Assembly: GCA_035651635.1 (NCBI GenBank)
Contig: DASRFK010000226.1
Span: forward strand, 3,724 to 67,723
Reading direction: 5' to 3'
DNA length: 64,000 nt
Source: JANXQE01 sp035651635
GTDB lineage: Bacteria; Verrucomicrobiota; Verrucomicrobiia; Limisphaerales; UBA8199
Positions 8,502 through 17,292 of this stretch are shown one piece after another. Below the pieces are notes generated by a model. That model had not been told where the DNA came from. It saw only the letters and a program-made list of their open reading frames with translations, and searched no databases. The first letter of the stretch is position 1. Every line of letters starts with the position of its first letter. The translations under genes and the position numbers were made by a program.

Positions 8502-9944
8502 ATGAAGTTTTCCCTCTCCTCTACCAACCTCATTTGCACCCTGTTTACATTATCGGCCGGAGCGGCACCGCTGGCGTTGCACCCTGAAAATCCGCGCTAT
8601 TTTCTCTACCATGGCAAACCGTTAGTTGTGGTCACATCGGGCGAACACTACGGCGCAGTGCTGAACCTGGATTTCGATTATGTGAAGTATTTGGCTACGC
8701 TGGCGGGTGATGGGTTGAATGGCACGCGCACCTGGGCGGGAGCCTATTGCGAGCCCCATACAGCCTTTAACATTGCCCAGAACACGCTCGCTCCAGCACC
8801 CGGGCGGTTCATTTGCCCCTGGGCCAGAAGCGCGCAACCGGGCTATGCCAACGGCGGAAACAAGTTCGACCTTACCAAGTGGGACCCGGGTTACTTCAGA
8901 CGCTTGAAAGACTTCATGTCCCAAGCGAGCAAGCGCGGCATTATCGTGGAGCTAAACCTGTTCTGTCCATTCTACGAGGAAAGCATGTGGAGCCTGAGCC
9001 CGATGAATGCGTACAATAACATCAATGGGATCGGCGGGGTCGCAAGGACGAACGTGTACACGCTGGACAAGAACGATGGGCTGCTACCGGTGCAGGAACA
9101 AATGGTCCGAAAGCTCGCCGCCGAGCTCAAAGGATTCGATAATTTTTATTTTGAGATTTGCAATGAGCCCTATTTCGGCGGGGTAACCCTCGAGTGGCAA
9201 CGGCATATCGCCGCCACCATCCAACAAGCCGAACCCGGCAAGCGGCGGCACCTGATTTCTCAAAACATCGCCAATTACAAAGAACAGGTCGTGAATCCTG
9301 ATCCGGCGGTTTCCATCTTCAATTTTCATTACGCCACACCGCCCGAGACCGTCGCCTTGAACTACGGTTTGAGCCGTGTCATCGGCGAGAACGAAACGGG
9401 ATTTCGCGGGACAAACGATTCGCAATATCGAATGGAGGGCTGGGACTTTCTGGTGGCCGGCGGCGGATTGTTCAACAACCTGGATTATTCGTTCACAGCC
9501 GGCCGCGAGAATGGGACGTTCATTTTCCCTGAAAATCAGCCGGGCTGCGGGAGCGCGGGCTTGCGCCGGCAATACGGCTATTTGAAACATCTCCTGGAGG
9601 GGTTTGATTTCATTCACATGCGTCCCGATAACGAAGCCGTCCAGGCCGAATTGCCAAAGGCCGCTTCTGTGCGAGCGCTGGGCAAGCCAGGGCAGCAGTA
9701 CCTGGTGTATATCAGGACCGGACTGGGCGACTGGAAGAAGGCAATGGAGAGGAAGGCGGCCTTCAATGCCGGCGAGGTTTCGCTAAAGCTGGAGTTAGCC
9801 AAGGGGGCCTTCGCGGCCGAGTGGCTGGATACCAAAAAATGCGCTTCGGTTGAGCGCGTCGCCTTTGAGCACAATGGCGGTTGGCGGACTTTGGCAGTTC
9901 CGGCCTTCGAAGAAGACATAGCGCTCACCGTGCGCCGCCGTTAG
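8502..9944 (+). CDS. Secreted clan GH-A (cellulase-like) glycoside hydrolase
   Basis: The ATG at 8502 gives 480 residues beginning with a signal peptide (MKFSLSSTNLICTLFTLSAG). The rest fits a (beta/alpha)8 barrel of clan GH-A: the acid/base glutamate in FEICNEPYFGG (Glu222) and a likely nucleophile in VIGENETGF (Glu296), with a C-terminal beta-rich domain. Exact family (GH5-like or apiosidase-like) cannot be fixed by eye. It probably cleaves a plant or microbial polysaccharide outside the cytoplasm. The prepilin-like gene begins 10 bases downstream, so the two may be cotranscribed. Confidence 0.8.
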   Translation: MKFSLSSTNLICTLFTLSAGAAPLALHPENPRYFLYHGKPLVVVTSGEHYGAVLNLDFDYVKYLATLAGDGLNGTRTWAGAYCEPHTAFNIAQNTLAPAPGRFICPWARSAQPGYANGGNKFDLTKWDPGYFRRLKDFMSQASKRGIIVELNLFCPFYEESMWSLSPMNAYNNINGIGGVARTNVYTLDKNDGLLPVQEQMVRKLAAELKGFDNFYFEICNEPYFGGVTLEWQRHIAATIQQAEPGKRRHLISQNIANYKEQVVNPDPAVSIFNFHYATPPETVALNYGLSRVIGENETGFRGTNDSQYRMEGWDFLVAGGGLFNNLDYSFTAGRENGTFIFPENQPGCGSAGLRRQYGYLKHLLEGFDFIHMRPDNEAVQAELPKAASVRALGKPGQQYLVYIRTGLGDWKKAMERKAAFNAGEVSLKLELAKGAFAAEWLDTKKCASVERVAFEHNGGWRTLAVPAFEEDIALTVRRR

Positions 9945-9954
9945 ATTGTGTAGG

Positions 9955-10563
9955 ATGAGAAGCGACAAGAATGTCCGCGCGCCAGGGGCTTTGGCATTTT
10001 CGCTGATCGAGCTTTTGATTACAGTGGCAATCATTCTGATCTTGAGCACGCTGTACTTTGGCCCGAACACGGCCGGCAAACAGCAGGCGCTCAAACGGGC
10101 TTGCCAAAAGAACCTTGAGAAGATCTTCATCTCGATGGAGATTTATGCCAATGAGCATAGCGGCCGGTTTCCCGAAAAACCCGGTGCGCGCACGTCGGAG
10201 GAAGCGCTGGACGTGCTGGTGCCCAAATACACCTCCGACCCGACACCGTTCATTTGTCCTGGAAGCAAAGACGGTCCATTGGCACCTGGATCGGGCTTGC
10301 GGGGGCAGACGATCAGCTACGCATACTATATGGGGCGGCGTCTAACCAACAGCACGATGGTGCTCATGAGCGACCGGCAGGTTGACGCGCAGGGCAAGAC
10401 CGCCGGACAGGCTGTGTTCTCCACGACCGGCAAACCACCTGGCAATAATCACCGGAAATTTGGCGGCAATTTCCTGTTCTGCGATGGGCATACCGAAATG
10501 AGCTCGGCCATGGCGCCATTTGCGCTTCCTTTAACCAACGGCGAGGTGCTGCTCAATCCGTAA
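9955..10563 (+). CDS. Prepilin-like protein with N-terminal methylation-type helix and DGH C-terminal motif
   Basis: The 202-residue protein has the type IV/II pseudopilin N-terminus (FSLIELLITVAIILILSTLY) and the C-terminal HRKFGGNFLFCDGHTE motif found in the very numerous Planctomycete/Verrucomicrobia H-X9-DG family. Such proteins are thought to be surface or periplasmic and processed by a prepilin peptidase. The residue before the cleavage site is Ala (GALA/FSLIE) rather than the usual Gly. A TTG nine bases upstream of the chosen ATG is an alternative start. No secretion or pilus genes are nearby. Confidence 0.82.
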   Translation: MRSDKNVRAPGALAFSLIELLITVAIILILSTLYFGPNTAGKQQALKRACQKNLEKIFISMEIYANEHSGRFPEKPGARTSEEALDVLVPKYTSDPTPFICPGSKDGPLAPGSGLRGQTISYAYYMGRRLTNSTMVLMSDRQVDAQGKTAGQAVFSTTGKPPGNNHRKFGGNFLFCDGHTEMSSAMAPFALPLTNGEVLLNP

Positions 10564-10643
10564 AATTTCTGGATGAACCTTCCCACAGATTCAGGGCAAC
10601 CGCAGGTGGAAAATCTGAAATCTGAGACTGCCGCCGGCGCCCC

Positions 10644-13052
10644 ATGAAAGTCGAGTGTTCCTGCGGTGCCAAGTATCAGTTCGAGCTCCGGCCGGAGATG
10701 CGCGAGCATCCGGTCCAATTCGTTTGCCCCGCCTGTGGCCTGGACGCTTCACAATTCGTCGACGCGCTGGTCCGCCGTGAACTGGGCCAAACCAGCACTC
10801 CGTCCGGAGAGCCTGTGCCGGCCATCCAGGCAACCAACGCCCCCGCGGGCGTTGTGCTCGAGGAGGCCGAGCCGCCCATCCCGAGCGTGCGGTTGCACAA
10901 AACCTCAGCGTCGGTGCTTTCGCCGGCCGTGGCAATTCCTGCGGAAGCCGCCAGCCAATGCAGCCGGCATCCCGGCGAGCTTACGGTCGCCAAATGTTAC
11001 ATTTGCTCCAAACCGATCTGTGCCAAGTGCATGGACCTCTTCGGATACGTCTGTTCGCCGCTGTGCAAGGCAAAAGCTGATTCGCACGGGGTCCATGTGC
11101 CCGTGTATGAAGGGCAGAAATCGCTAGTCGAGGCGCGCCGCTGGCGCAAGCTGGTTTGGGCTGCAAGCGGGGTCGGGGCTTTAATGGTGGCGCTCCTGGG
11201 AGTTTGGTTCTGGTACGCCTGGTTTGGATGCGAGCCAAAGGTGATCTTCTCGGTACGCTTTTCCGAACCTGCCTATTCGGGCCAGTCGGCTCCAGGAGGA
11301 GTTCAAAAGGATCAGCTTGTGTTTCTACACGGGCCGTTGCTGGCCCGGTATGAGTTGAAATCGGGCAAAGAAGTTTGGTCGCGGCGGATCGTTGACCAGC
11401 AGAAAATCGATGACGCTGTTTCCAGAGAACAGCAAGCGACGCAGCGGCTGATCAATAAAGCCAATACCGAAGCCTGGGATAATGTTCCTAAAATGCCCTC
11501 CGCCCAAAAGTTGGCGCACGAGATGGAACGAGAGGTGACCGCCGCTTTGACTTTGTATGTGCGAGGACAAAATATCTGGGTGAGTTCGCCCGAGAAGATC
11601 GTGCAATATGACTGGCAAACCGGCAAAACGATTAAGGAACTGCCGGTGCAACCGGGCCGGGACGAAGTAATGGCGCGCGGAAACGAGTTGCTGCTCGTGA
11701 CCGCCGCCCCAGGCCGTCCAGTCGTAACCCACGTAGACCTGACCACGGGGACCACGCGCACCGAGGAACTAGGTGAGAGCGAAGGCAGGCTTCTGGCGGA
11801 AAAGGCACCCGGCAGTGGGAGTTCGGCTGCCACGATTCCCACTGGCAACTCGACCGCACAAGCAACCGCTGGTTTGCCGATGGGTGCCCCGGGGAGCGGC
11901 CCCGGCAAGCCCATGGACCCCGCCAAGGTCGCCTCCCAGGCGCAGCGGCTTTCCCTCCCCGAAAAACTCGCTTTGCCCGCGGTGCTGGCGGCGAATATGA
12001 ATCAGCAACGCGCGCTGAACGAAATGGACGATTCCAGCCACCATGGGCCGACTGCTCAAGCGGCTCTTGAAAGTAGCGCCGGGTTTTCTCTCGTCCCATC
12101 CAAAGACGGATTTGTCGAGTTTGGCGTGAGACTGCTTGAATCACGAATTGTCACTCGCAGTGCCATGAAACCTGGGTCCGGAAAATCGGCACTGGATGGA
12201 GACGTAACGGCGGGCAAGAGCATGGAATTATCCAATGAAATGCTCAACGAAATGCAGCGCGAACATGGCGGTGACCTGGTCCAGGAGGATCATAGCCGCT
12301 ACCAGGTAACGGTGCGTCGGCCCGGAGCGGACTCGGCCTGGAGCGGCGAAGTCGTTGGGCCGCCCAAGCTCTACCCGCTGGACTCGGTCAACGTGGTGGC
12401 CGCCGACAAATTGATCATCGTGCTGGACAAAGCGAACAAAAAGCTCTGGCAGAGCACCCTGGGTTTCAATGTGGTCCCGGGATTGGCCGCGTTGGACGAG
12501 GAAATCGCCACGTACGGGCAAGGACCCTGCGTCGAACGCAAAGGAACACTTTACGTATTCGACCAGGGAGTGCTCAGTGCCTTTGATCTCAAGAGTGGAG
12601 ACGCGCGCTGGCGGCTGCCATCGGTGGGGATTGCCGGGCTGTTCTTCGACGACCACGATATGATCTATGTCAACACCACCAGCGCCAGCCATGAAACTTT
12701 AAAGTATTCAAGGCAGATCGATTTATCGCAAAAGGTCAGCGCGGTGATCCTCAAGCTCGATTCTCGCGACGGCAAAATCCTTTGGAGCACGCAATCCAGG
12801 GGCCTGATCAATTACGTATCCGGCCGGTTTATCCTGTCAGCGCAATCGACCATTCCCGACCAGGACGACGACACAGAATCGGACGAGCAAAAGATTCCCT
12901 GGATGCGCATCCGCCGGCTCAATCCGAGCGATGGCCGTGAAGTCTGGGACCATTTCCAGCAACGGGCACCGCTGGACATTGCCTTCGACCAGAACACCAT
13001 TCGGCTCGTGTTCAAAAGGGAAGTTCAGGTCCTGCGTTTCCCGCGGTTTTAG
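10644..13052 (+). CDS. Zinc-finger / single-span membrane protein with PQQ-like beta-propeller
   Basis: The 802-residue protein has an unusual order of parts: a zinc ribbon at the start (Cys5, Cys7, Cys28, Cys31), a B-box-like treble of Cys/His pairs around residues 110-150 (CSRHPGE, CYICSKPICAKCM, CSPLCKAKADSHG), one membrane span near 170-190 (GVGALMVALLGVWFWYAWFG), then a long extracytoplasmic region with PQQ-like blades (SGKEVWSRRI, WQTGKTIKEL, LKSGDARWRLPS, SRDGKILWSTQS, PSDGREVWDH). A low-complexity Gly/Pro/Ser stretch lies around 390-430. The topology would put zinc domains inside and propeller outside, as in a transmembrane sensor or assembly factor. Function unknown. Confidence 0.78.
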   Translation: MKVECSCGAKYQFELRPEMREHPVQFVCPACGLDASQFVDALVRRELGQTSTPSGEPVPAIQATNAPAGVVLEEAEPPIPSVRLHKTSASVLSPAVAIPAEAASQCSRHPGELTVAKCYICSKPICAKCMDLFGYVCSPLCKAKADSHGVHVPVYEGQKSLVEARRWRKLVWAASGVGALMVALLGVWFWYAWFGCEPKVIFSVRFSEPAYSGQSAPGGVQKDQLVFLHGPLLARYELKSGKEVWSRRIVDQQKIDDAVSREQQATQRLINKANTEAWDNVPKMPSAQKLAHEMEREVTAALTLYVRGQNIWVSSPEKIVQYDWQTGKTIKELPVQPGRDEVMARGNELLLVTAAPGRPVVTHVDLTTGTTRTEELGESEGRLLAEKAPGSGSSAATIPTGNSTAQATAGLPMGAPGSGPGKPMDPAKVASQAQRLSLPEKLALPAVLAANMNQQRALNEMDDSSHHGPTAQAALESSAGFSLVPSKDGFVEFGVRLLESRIVTRSAMKPGSGKSALDGDVTAGKSMELSNEMLNEMQREHGGDLVQEDHSRYQVTVRRPGADSAWSGEVVGPPKLYPLDSVNVVAADKLIIVLDKANKKLWQSTLGFNVVPGLAALDEEIATYGQGPCVERKGTLYVFDQGVLSAFDLKSGDARWRLPSVGIAGLFFDDHDMIYVNTTSASHETLKYSRQIDLSQKVSAVILKLDSRDGKILWSTQSRGLINYVSGRFILSAQSTIPDQDDDTESDEQKIPWMRIRRLNPSDGREVWDHFQQRAPLDIAFDQNTIRLVFKREVQVLRFPRF

Positions 13053-13213
13053 GGCATCAGTCGCAACCCCCCAATCTGCGCGCAGGAAGAACCGGCCGCG
13101 TTAAGCCACGTTTGCCATCAGAATACAACACCAGACCGAGCATTTTCCGAAAACACCCAGGGAAACCCCAAGTCTCACCTGGACGTTCGAGGAACCCGAA
13201 ACTGTCCTTGTGA
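13053..13213. other. Short non-coding spacer before an AraC remnant
   Basis: No coding frame, hairpin or repeat stands out in this 161-base stretch. It may contain decayed sequence from the upstream part of the AraC gene, but no residue pattern of that family is recognisable. Confidence 0.4.
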
Positions 13214-13501
13214 ATAAACCTGGCTGACGGTCTCGTCGCTGCCCCCCCTGAAACCCTGGGGAGCTTTCACCTCATGCCTCAAAAGTATCTGAGGAGGCTT
13301 CGCCTGCGCATCGCCAGTCGCGCCTTGGTCTACACGAGTGAACCCTTGTCCGAGCTGGCGTTGAACTGTGGCTTCGCCGACCAGAGCCATTTCACGCGCG
13401 AATTTCGCCGGCAGTTTGGCCGCACGCCGCGTGATTATCGAGAGCACTACAAACTATCCGCTGGCGTTCCTGTCACAAAAACTGCCGCTCGTAATCAATA
13501 G
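13214..13501 (+). pseudogene. AraC-family regulator remnant (C-terminal DNA-binding half only)
   Basis: The open frame reads PQKYLRRLRLRIASRAL, then LSELALNCGFADQSHFTREF and GRTPRDYREHY, which is the second helix-turn-helix and signature end of an AraC/XylS activator. The ligand-binding domain and first helix-turn-helix are missing, a TGA lies directly upstream at 13211, and nothing similar is found in other frames before it. The ATG at 13274 would give 75 residues, too short for a working AraC domain. I take it as a truncated gene. It lies 31 bases before a ThuA gene that the intact regulator may once have controlled. Confidence 0.72.
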
Positions 13502-13532
13502 ATTCTTTCGGACACGGTGCTACAGTCGGCGC

Positions 13533-14282
13533 GTGAAATTCACGATTCAACGTGCTGTCGCCCTGTTGTCGGGCGCGCTGGCCTTGCTGCACATTACGGA
13601 TTCTCAGGCACAACCCGTCGCGCCCGCAACCAACCAGGTGGCATTGCGTGTATTGATCATCACCGGGGGGCACGAGCATGAGGCCGCCTTTTACGGTTTA
13701 TTTGATGGCTATCAGGATATTGGCTGGCCGGCCGTCACTGACACCGCCTTGGCGTTCAAGCAGGACATCCGCACGAAATACGATGTGCTGGTCTTCTACA
13801 ATTTCACCCGTGACCTTGACGACAGTGGGAAGAAAAATCTGCGTGATTTTGTCGAGAGTGGAAAAGGGATTGTTGTCCTGCATCATGGCATCTTGAGTTT
13901 TCAGAATTGGCCGTGGTGGTACGAGGAGGTTGCGGGAGGACTCTATCGCCTGGAGAGCAAGAACGGCATCCCCAACTCGACGGTAAAATTCGGCGAGCAA
14001 CACTTGATCACTGCCGCCGGCAAGCACCCGATCACCGACGGCCTCACTCCGTTCCGTGTCATAGATGAAACCTACAAGGGCCTGTATATTTCGCCGAATA
14101 TCAAACCCTTGCTCTTCACAGACAATCCCACCAGCGATCGCACGGTTGCGTGGATCGGTCCCTGCACGACGTCAAAAGTGGTGTTCATCCAACTCGGTCA
14201 CGATCACACCCCGTTCCGCCATCCATCGTATCGCGCGCTCGTGCACAACTCGATTCTCTGGACCGGCGGGAGACTCAAGTAG
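13533..14282 (+). CDS. Secreted ThuA-like (trehalose utilisation) domain protein
   Basis: The GTG at 13533 starts a 249-residue protein with a signal peptide (about residues 1-28, ending DSQAQ) and a ThuA/class I glutamine-amidotransferase-like fold: VLIITGGHEHEAAFYG, YDVLVFYNF, GIVVLHHGILSF, the late RVIDETYKGLY and VFIQLGHDHTPF. ThuA proteins take part in metabolism of trehalose and related 3-keto sugars in some bacteria. The next gene, a sugar isomerase/epimerase, starts 13 bases later, so the two form an operon and probably act on one sugar pathway. Confidence 0.85.
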   Translation: MKFTIQRAVALLSGALALLHITDSQAQPVAPATNQVALRVLIITGGHEHEAAFYGLFDGYQDIGWPAVTDTALAFKQDIRTKYDVLVFYNFTRDLDDSGKKNLRDFVESGKGIVVLHHGILSFQNWPWWYEEVAGGLYRLESKNGIPNSTVKFGEQHLITAAGKHPITDGLTPFRVIDETYKGLYISPNIKPLLFTDNPTSDRTVAWIGPCTTSKVVFIQLGHDHTPFRHPSYRALVHNSILWTGGRLK

Positions 14283-14295
14283 TTTAAACTGATTT

Positions 14296-15291
14296 ATGAA
14301 AATTGGACTCTATAGCATCACCTACCTCGGTTGCTGGTATCGCGGCGAAGCTCTCACCTTGCCTGAGCTGATTCGCACGGCCAAAAAGTTTGGATACGAC
14401 GGCGTGGAGATCGACGGCAAACGACCGCACGGCAATCCGCTCGATTGGCCGAAAAGCAAATGCCAGGAACTGCGTCAGATTGCGGACAAGGAAGGAATCG
14501 AAATCCTCGGGGTGGCCGCAAACAACGATTTCAGCAATCCTGTTCCCGAGGTGCGTGAAGCTCAGATTTGCTTCATGCACGAGCTGATCCGCATGACGGC
14601 TGATCTGGGCGCCAAAAATTTGCGAGTGTTCCTCGCCTGGTGGGGCATCACGCGGCATCCCAAACTGGCCACGTACGACATCGCCGAAGGTTATTGGCCG
14701 ATCATCCACGAGAAGTTTGCCCAGGAAGAAATTTGGGGCTGGTGCCGCGAGAGCCTGATTGAGTGTGCTCGCTATGCCGGAGAGATGGGCGTGACACTCG
14801 CGTTGCAGAACCACAAACCGCTCATCAAGGATCACCACGATGTGTTGCACATGATCCGCGAGGTCAACTCACCCCATCTCAAAATCTGTCTCGACGCCCC
14901 GTTGATGCCCGACAAAAGCGCCGCGGCGATGCGTGCGGCTGCCCGGGCGGTTGGCGCCCTGCAGGTCATGTCGCACTTTGGCGGGGAGTTTGACCGCAAC
15001 GCAGACGGCAGCATCACCGGTGTGGACCGAATCGATGGTCTCGTCACTGGCGAGACGAACCAATACTATCGCGATTTCGCGCGAGCCATGAGCGAGATTG
15101 GTTACAACGGTTACACCAGCTACGAACTGTGCCACCAACTGCCTGTAGTGAATGGCGAAACGGTGGGAATCGAATTCGCACACAAGAACGCCCAACTCGC
15201 TGTGGAGTTCATGCGGGAAATTATCAAGGCGGAATACTCAAAGAAATCGGCTCGCCAGGCGACCGAGGAAATGAGCCTCGCCGCACAATGA
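14296..15291 (+). CDS. Sugar phosphate isomerase/epimerase (AP endonuclease 2 TIM barrel)
   Basis: The 331-residue protein starts MKIGLYSITYLGCWYRGE and shows the TIM-barrel pattern of the IolE/xylose-isomerase-like family: FGYDGVEIDGKRPHG, GIEILGVAANNDF, VTLALQNHKPLI (metal Glu replaced by Gln in LQNH), LKICLDAPLM, MSHFGGEFDRN and GYTSYELCHQLP. It has no signal peptide and is presumably cytoplasmic. The start of each strand carries the usual metal-ligand positions, although LQNH rather than LENH is notable. It follows a ThuA gene by 13 bases. Substrate unknown; keto-sugar epimerisation or isomerisation is the family expectation. Confidence 0.85.
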   Translation: MKIGLYSITYLGCWYRGEALTLPELIRTAKKFGYDGVEIDGKRPHGNPLDWPKSKCQELRQIADKEGIEILGVAANNDFSNPVPEVREAQICFMHELIRMTADLGAKNLRVFLAWWGITRHPKLATYDIAEGYWPIIHEKFAQEEIWGWCRESLIECARYAGEMGVTLALQNHKPLIKDHHDVLHMIREVNSPHLKICLDAPLMPDKSAAAMRAAARAVGALQVMSHFGGEFDRNADGSITGVDRIDGLVTGETNQYYRDFARAMSEIGYNGYTSYELCHQLPVVNGETVGIEFAHKNAQLAVEFMREIIKAEYSKKSARQATEEMSLAAQ

Positions 15292-15836
15292 GCGACAACG
15301 ATGAGGGCTTTCAAGAAATGGCTCTGCCTACGCGCAAATGCGGCTGAGCATTTTCACGTCGTAACCTGGCATGCTCCGCGAATTTCGGGTTTGCAAGGGA
15401 GTTCACGCGCGTCCCCTCAATCTTTGTGGTGGTCCCACCAACACCCCAGCAACTCGCCCAGGATGAAAACGAGAATGCCATTGCCGCTTCGGTCCCGTAG
15501 ACGGCGTTCAATAAGTGTCGAACACGGAGTTGCGTGCGTCGTAGATACTCGTTGCTTCCCAGGCCGCCCCATTCAACTCGATACTTTTGAGTTCCTTCCT
15601 GCCACGAGTTCCTCCTCAGTTGAATAGCGGATGTCAAAGCGTCCGATTTAGAAATCGGGGATCTTCTTCGAAATTACAGTCGATACATTCCGCCAGCGCA
15701 GGGGTGCTAAAACGCATCCCATGCTGGAAGATTTTTTCCTTCCCGTGTCCTCGGCGTGAAAGTTCGTTTGTCGTTTCATTGACGGGCTGCTGCGGCAGGC
15801 CAAAAAATGAACAAAATAACAAAAAGAGCACAATCA
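15292..15836. other. 545-base gene-free stretch
   Basis: Two opposed frames of about 108 codons overlap here (15301-15627 and 15311-15637), but neither has recognisable motifs or convincing codon use. The minus frame contains GGTTTKIEGTRVNSLANPKF and could be decayed coding sequence. The last 150 bases are A+T-richer and probably hold the promoter of the DUF899 operon. I identify no specific site. Confidence 0.4.
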
Positions 15837-16595
15837 ATGAAAACAGCAATAAACCACAGCACAGTAACAGCTTCCGAGTGGCTCGCCGCCCGGAAAGAGC
15901 TTCTGGCTGAAGAAAAGCGTCTCACCCGGCAGATGGACGCGGTCAGCGCCAAACGCCGCGCGCTTCCCTGGGTGAAAATCGAGAAGGACTACCAATTCGA
16001 CAGCCGGAAGGGTCGGGTCTCGCTTGCTGAGCTATTTTCCGGGCGCAGCCAGTTGGTGATTCAGCATTTCATGCTCGGGCCAGGCTGGGGCGAGGGTTGT
16101 CCCAGCTGCTCTTACATGGCCGACCATACCGACGGGATGCTCCCGCATCTGGCCGCCCGCGACGTCACGATGATAGCCGTTTCGCGGGCGCCGCTGGCGG
16201 AGATCGAGGCATTTAAGAAGCGCATGGGCTGGGGCTTCGAATGGGTGTCATCGAATGGCAGCGATTTCAATCATGATTTCCATGTGTCGTTCACCGAGAA
16301 AGAAGTGGAAAGTGGCAAAGTAGACTACAATTACACCACGCAACCTTTTGGCAGCACGGAAGCGCCGGGAATCAGCGTCTTTCACCAAGCCGCAGATGGT
16401 TCGGTTTATCACACCTATTCGGTGTACGGGCGGGGCGTCGAACTGATGATGGGAACGTACCGCATCCTCGATCTGACGCCCAAAGGCCGCGACGAGGACA
16501 ATCTCGAACGCTCGATGGAATGGGTTCGCTACCATGACAGCTACGACGCCGGCACGGCGAATTGTGGCGGTCGGTCGAAGGAGGCAAAAGCATGA
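15837..16595 (+). CDS. DUF899 thioredoxin-like protein
   Basis: The 252-residue protein (ATG at 15837; another in frame at 15807) matches DUF899: EWLAARKELLAEEKRLTRQ, then LPWVKIEKDYQFD, LVIQHFMLGPGWGEGCPSCSYMADH in the body, VSRAPLAEIEAFKKRMGW, and an end with LERSMEWVRYHDSYD. DUF899 proteins have a thioredoxin/AhpC-like fold with a CxxC-like GCPSCSY pair, but no proven reaction. The stop overlaps the ATG of the next gene by four bases, and the whole set down to 18570 looks like one transcript headed by this gene. Confidence 0.88.
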   Translation: MKTAINHSTVTASEWLAARKELLAEEKRLTRQMDAVSAKRRALPWVKIEKDYQFDSRKGRVSLAELFSGRSQLVIQHFMLGPGWGEGCPSCSYMADHTDGMLPHLAARDVTMIAVSRAPLAEIEAFKKRMGWGFEWVSSNGSDFNHDFHVSFTEKEVESGKVDYNYTTQPFGSTEAPGISVFHQAADGSVYHTYSVYGRGVELMMGTYRILDLTPKGRDEDNLERSMEWVRYHDSYDAGTANCGGRSKEAKA

Positions 16596-16918
16596 ACTTG
16601 CCGCACTGCTGTCAACGGAAGCCGCACACTCGTCGCGACGCGCGTCAGCAAAGAACGCGGCGTGGTCGCATCCGGGAAGTTGCCGGCTGGATCCTCCCCG
16701 GCGCGCTGCTCGCGCTCATGCCAAAGTGTCCCATGTGTCTCGTGGCGTACGTGGCTCTCTGCTCTGGATTGACGTTATCGTACTCGTCTGCACATATGCT
16801 CATGCGCATGCTCACCGCGCTCTGCCTCGGCACGCTGGCATTGTGCGTCGTGCGACGCGTGGTAAACTGCCGGCAAAACAAACATACATTCAACCTTCAA
16901 CCCGCCCCAACACGCTGA
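16592..16918 (+). CDS. Small Cys-containing two-span membrane protein
   Basis: The 108-residue protein starts MNLPHCCQRK, has a basic N-terminal segment and two hydrophobic segments: WILPGALLALMPKCPMCLVAYVALCSGL and MLTALCLGTLALCVVRRVV. The KCPMC motif at the start of a span is reminiscent of small metal-handling membrane proteins such as MerC/MerT, but similarity is too slight to assign transport. It overlaps the DUF899 gene by ATGA and the YCII gene by TGATG, so all three are probably made together. Function unknown. Confidence 0.72.
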   Translation: MNLPHCCQRKPHTRRDARQQRTRRGRIREVAGWILPGALLALMPKCPMCLVAYVALCSGLTLSYSSAHMLMRMLTALCLGTLALCVVRRVVNCRQNKHTFNLQPAPTR

Positions 16919-17286
16919 TGAAAAATACTCCTACCAATCAATACATGTTCCTGGTCCAAGGTGGCGCCTGCAATGACGGCGGCCTTTCCGCCGAACAAAT
17001 GCAGGCCAAAATGACTGAAGTCTACGCCTGGATCGAGGGCCTCACCAGGAAAGGCGTTATGAGCGCCGCGCAGCCGTTGACGCCCGAACGCAAAATCGTT
17101 TCCGGCAAAAACGGGAGCATCGTTTCCGACGGCATCGCCGCGGAGTCTAAAGAAGCCATCGGCGGCTTCTTCATCGTCAATGTGGCCACCATGGACGAGG
17201 CGGTGAACATCGCCCGCACCTGTCCGATGTTTAAATACGGCGGGCGGTTGGAAGTCCGCCAGATGGCCGAGTTGAAATGCGATTGA
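16918..17286 (+). CDS. YCII/DGPF-type small protein
   Basis: The 122-residue protein has the fold pattern of YCII-related (PF03795) proteins: YMFLVQGG at the start, a central helix with MTEVYAWIEGLTRKGV, and SDGIAAESKEAIGGFFIVNV followed by DEAVNIARTCP. The family motif is DGPFAExKE; here it is DGIAAESKE, a variant of the usual core. Such proteins are typical partners of ECF42 sigma factors, as here, where the sigma gene starts six bases downstream. Its enzymatic role is not known. Confidence 0.85.
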   Translation: MKNTPTNQYMFLVQGGACNDGGLSAEQMQAKMTEVYAWIEGLTRKGVMSAAQPLTPERKIVSGKNGSIVSDGIAAESKEAIGGFFIVNVATMDEAVNIARTCPMFKYGGRLEVRQMAELKCD

Positions 17287-17292
17287 GCCCGC

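Noticed and set aside
15301..15637. Two opposing open frames of about 108 codons
   Set aside because: Neither shows a known motif or clear start, and they overlap each other; kept only as a gene-free stretch.
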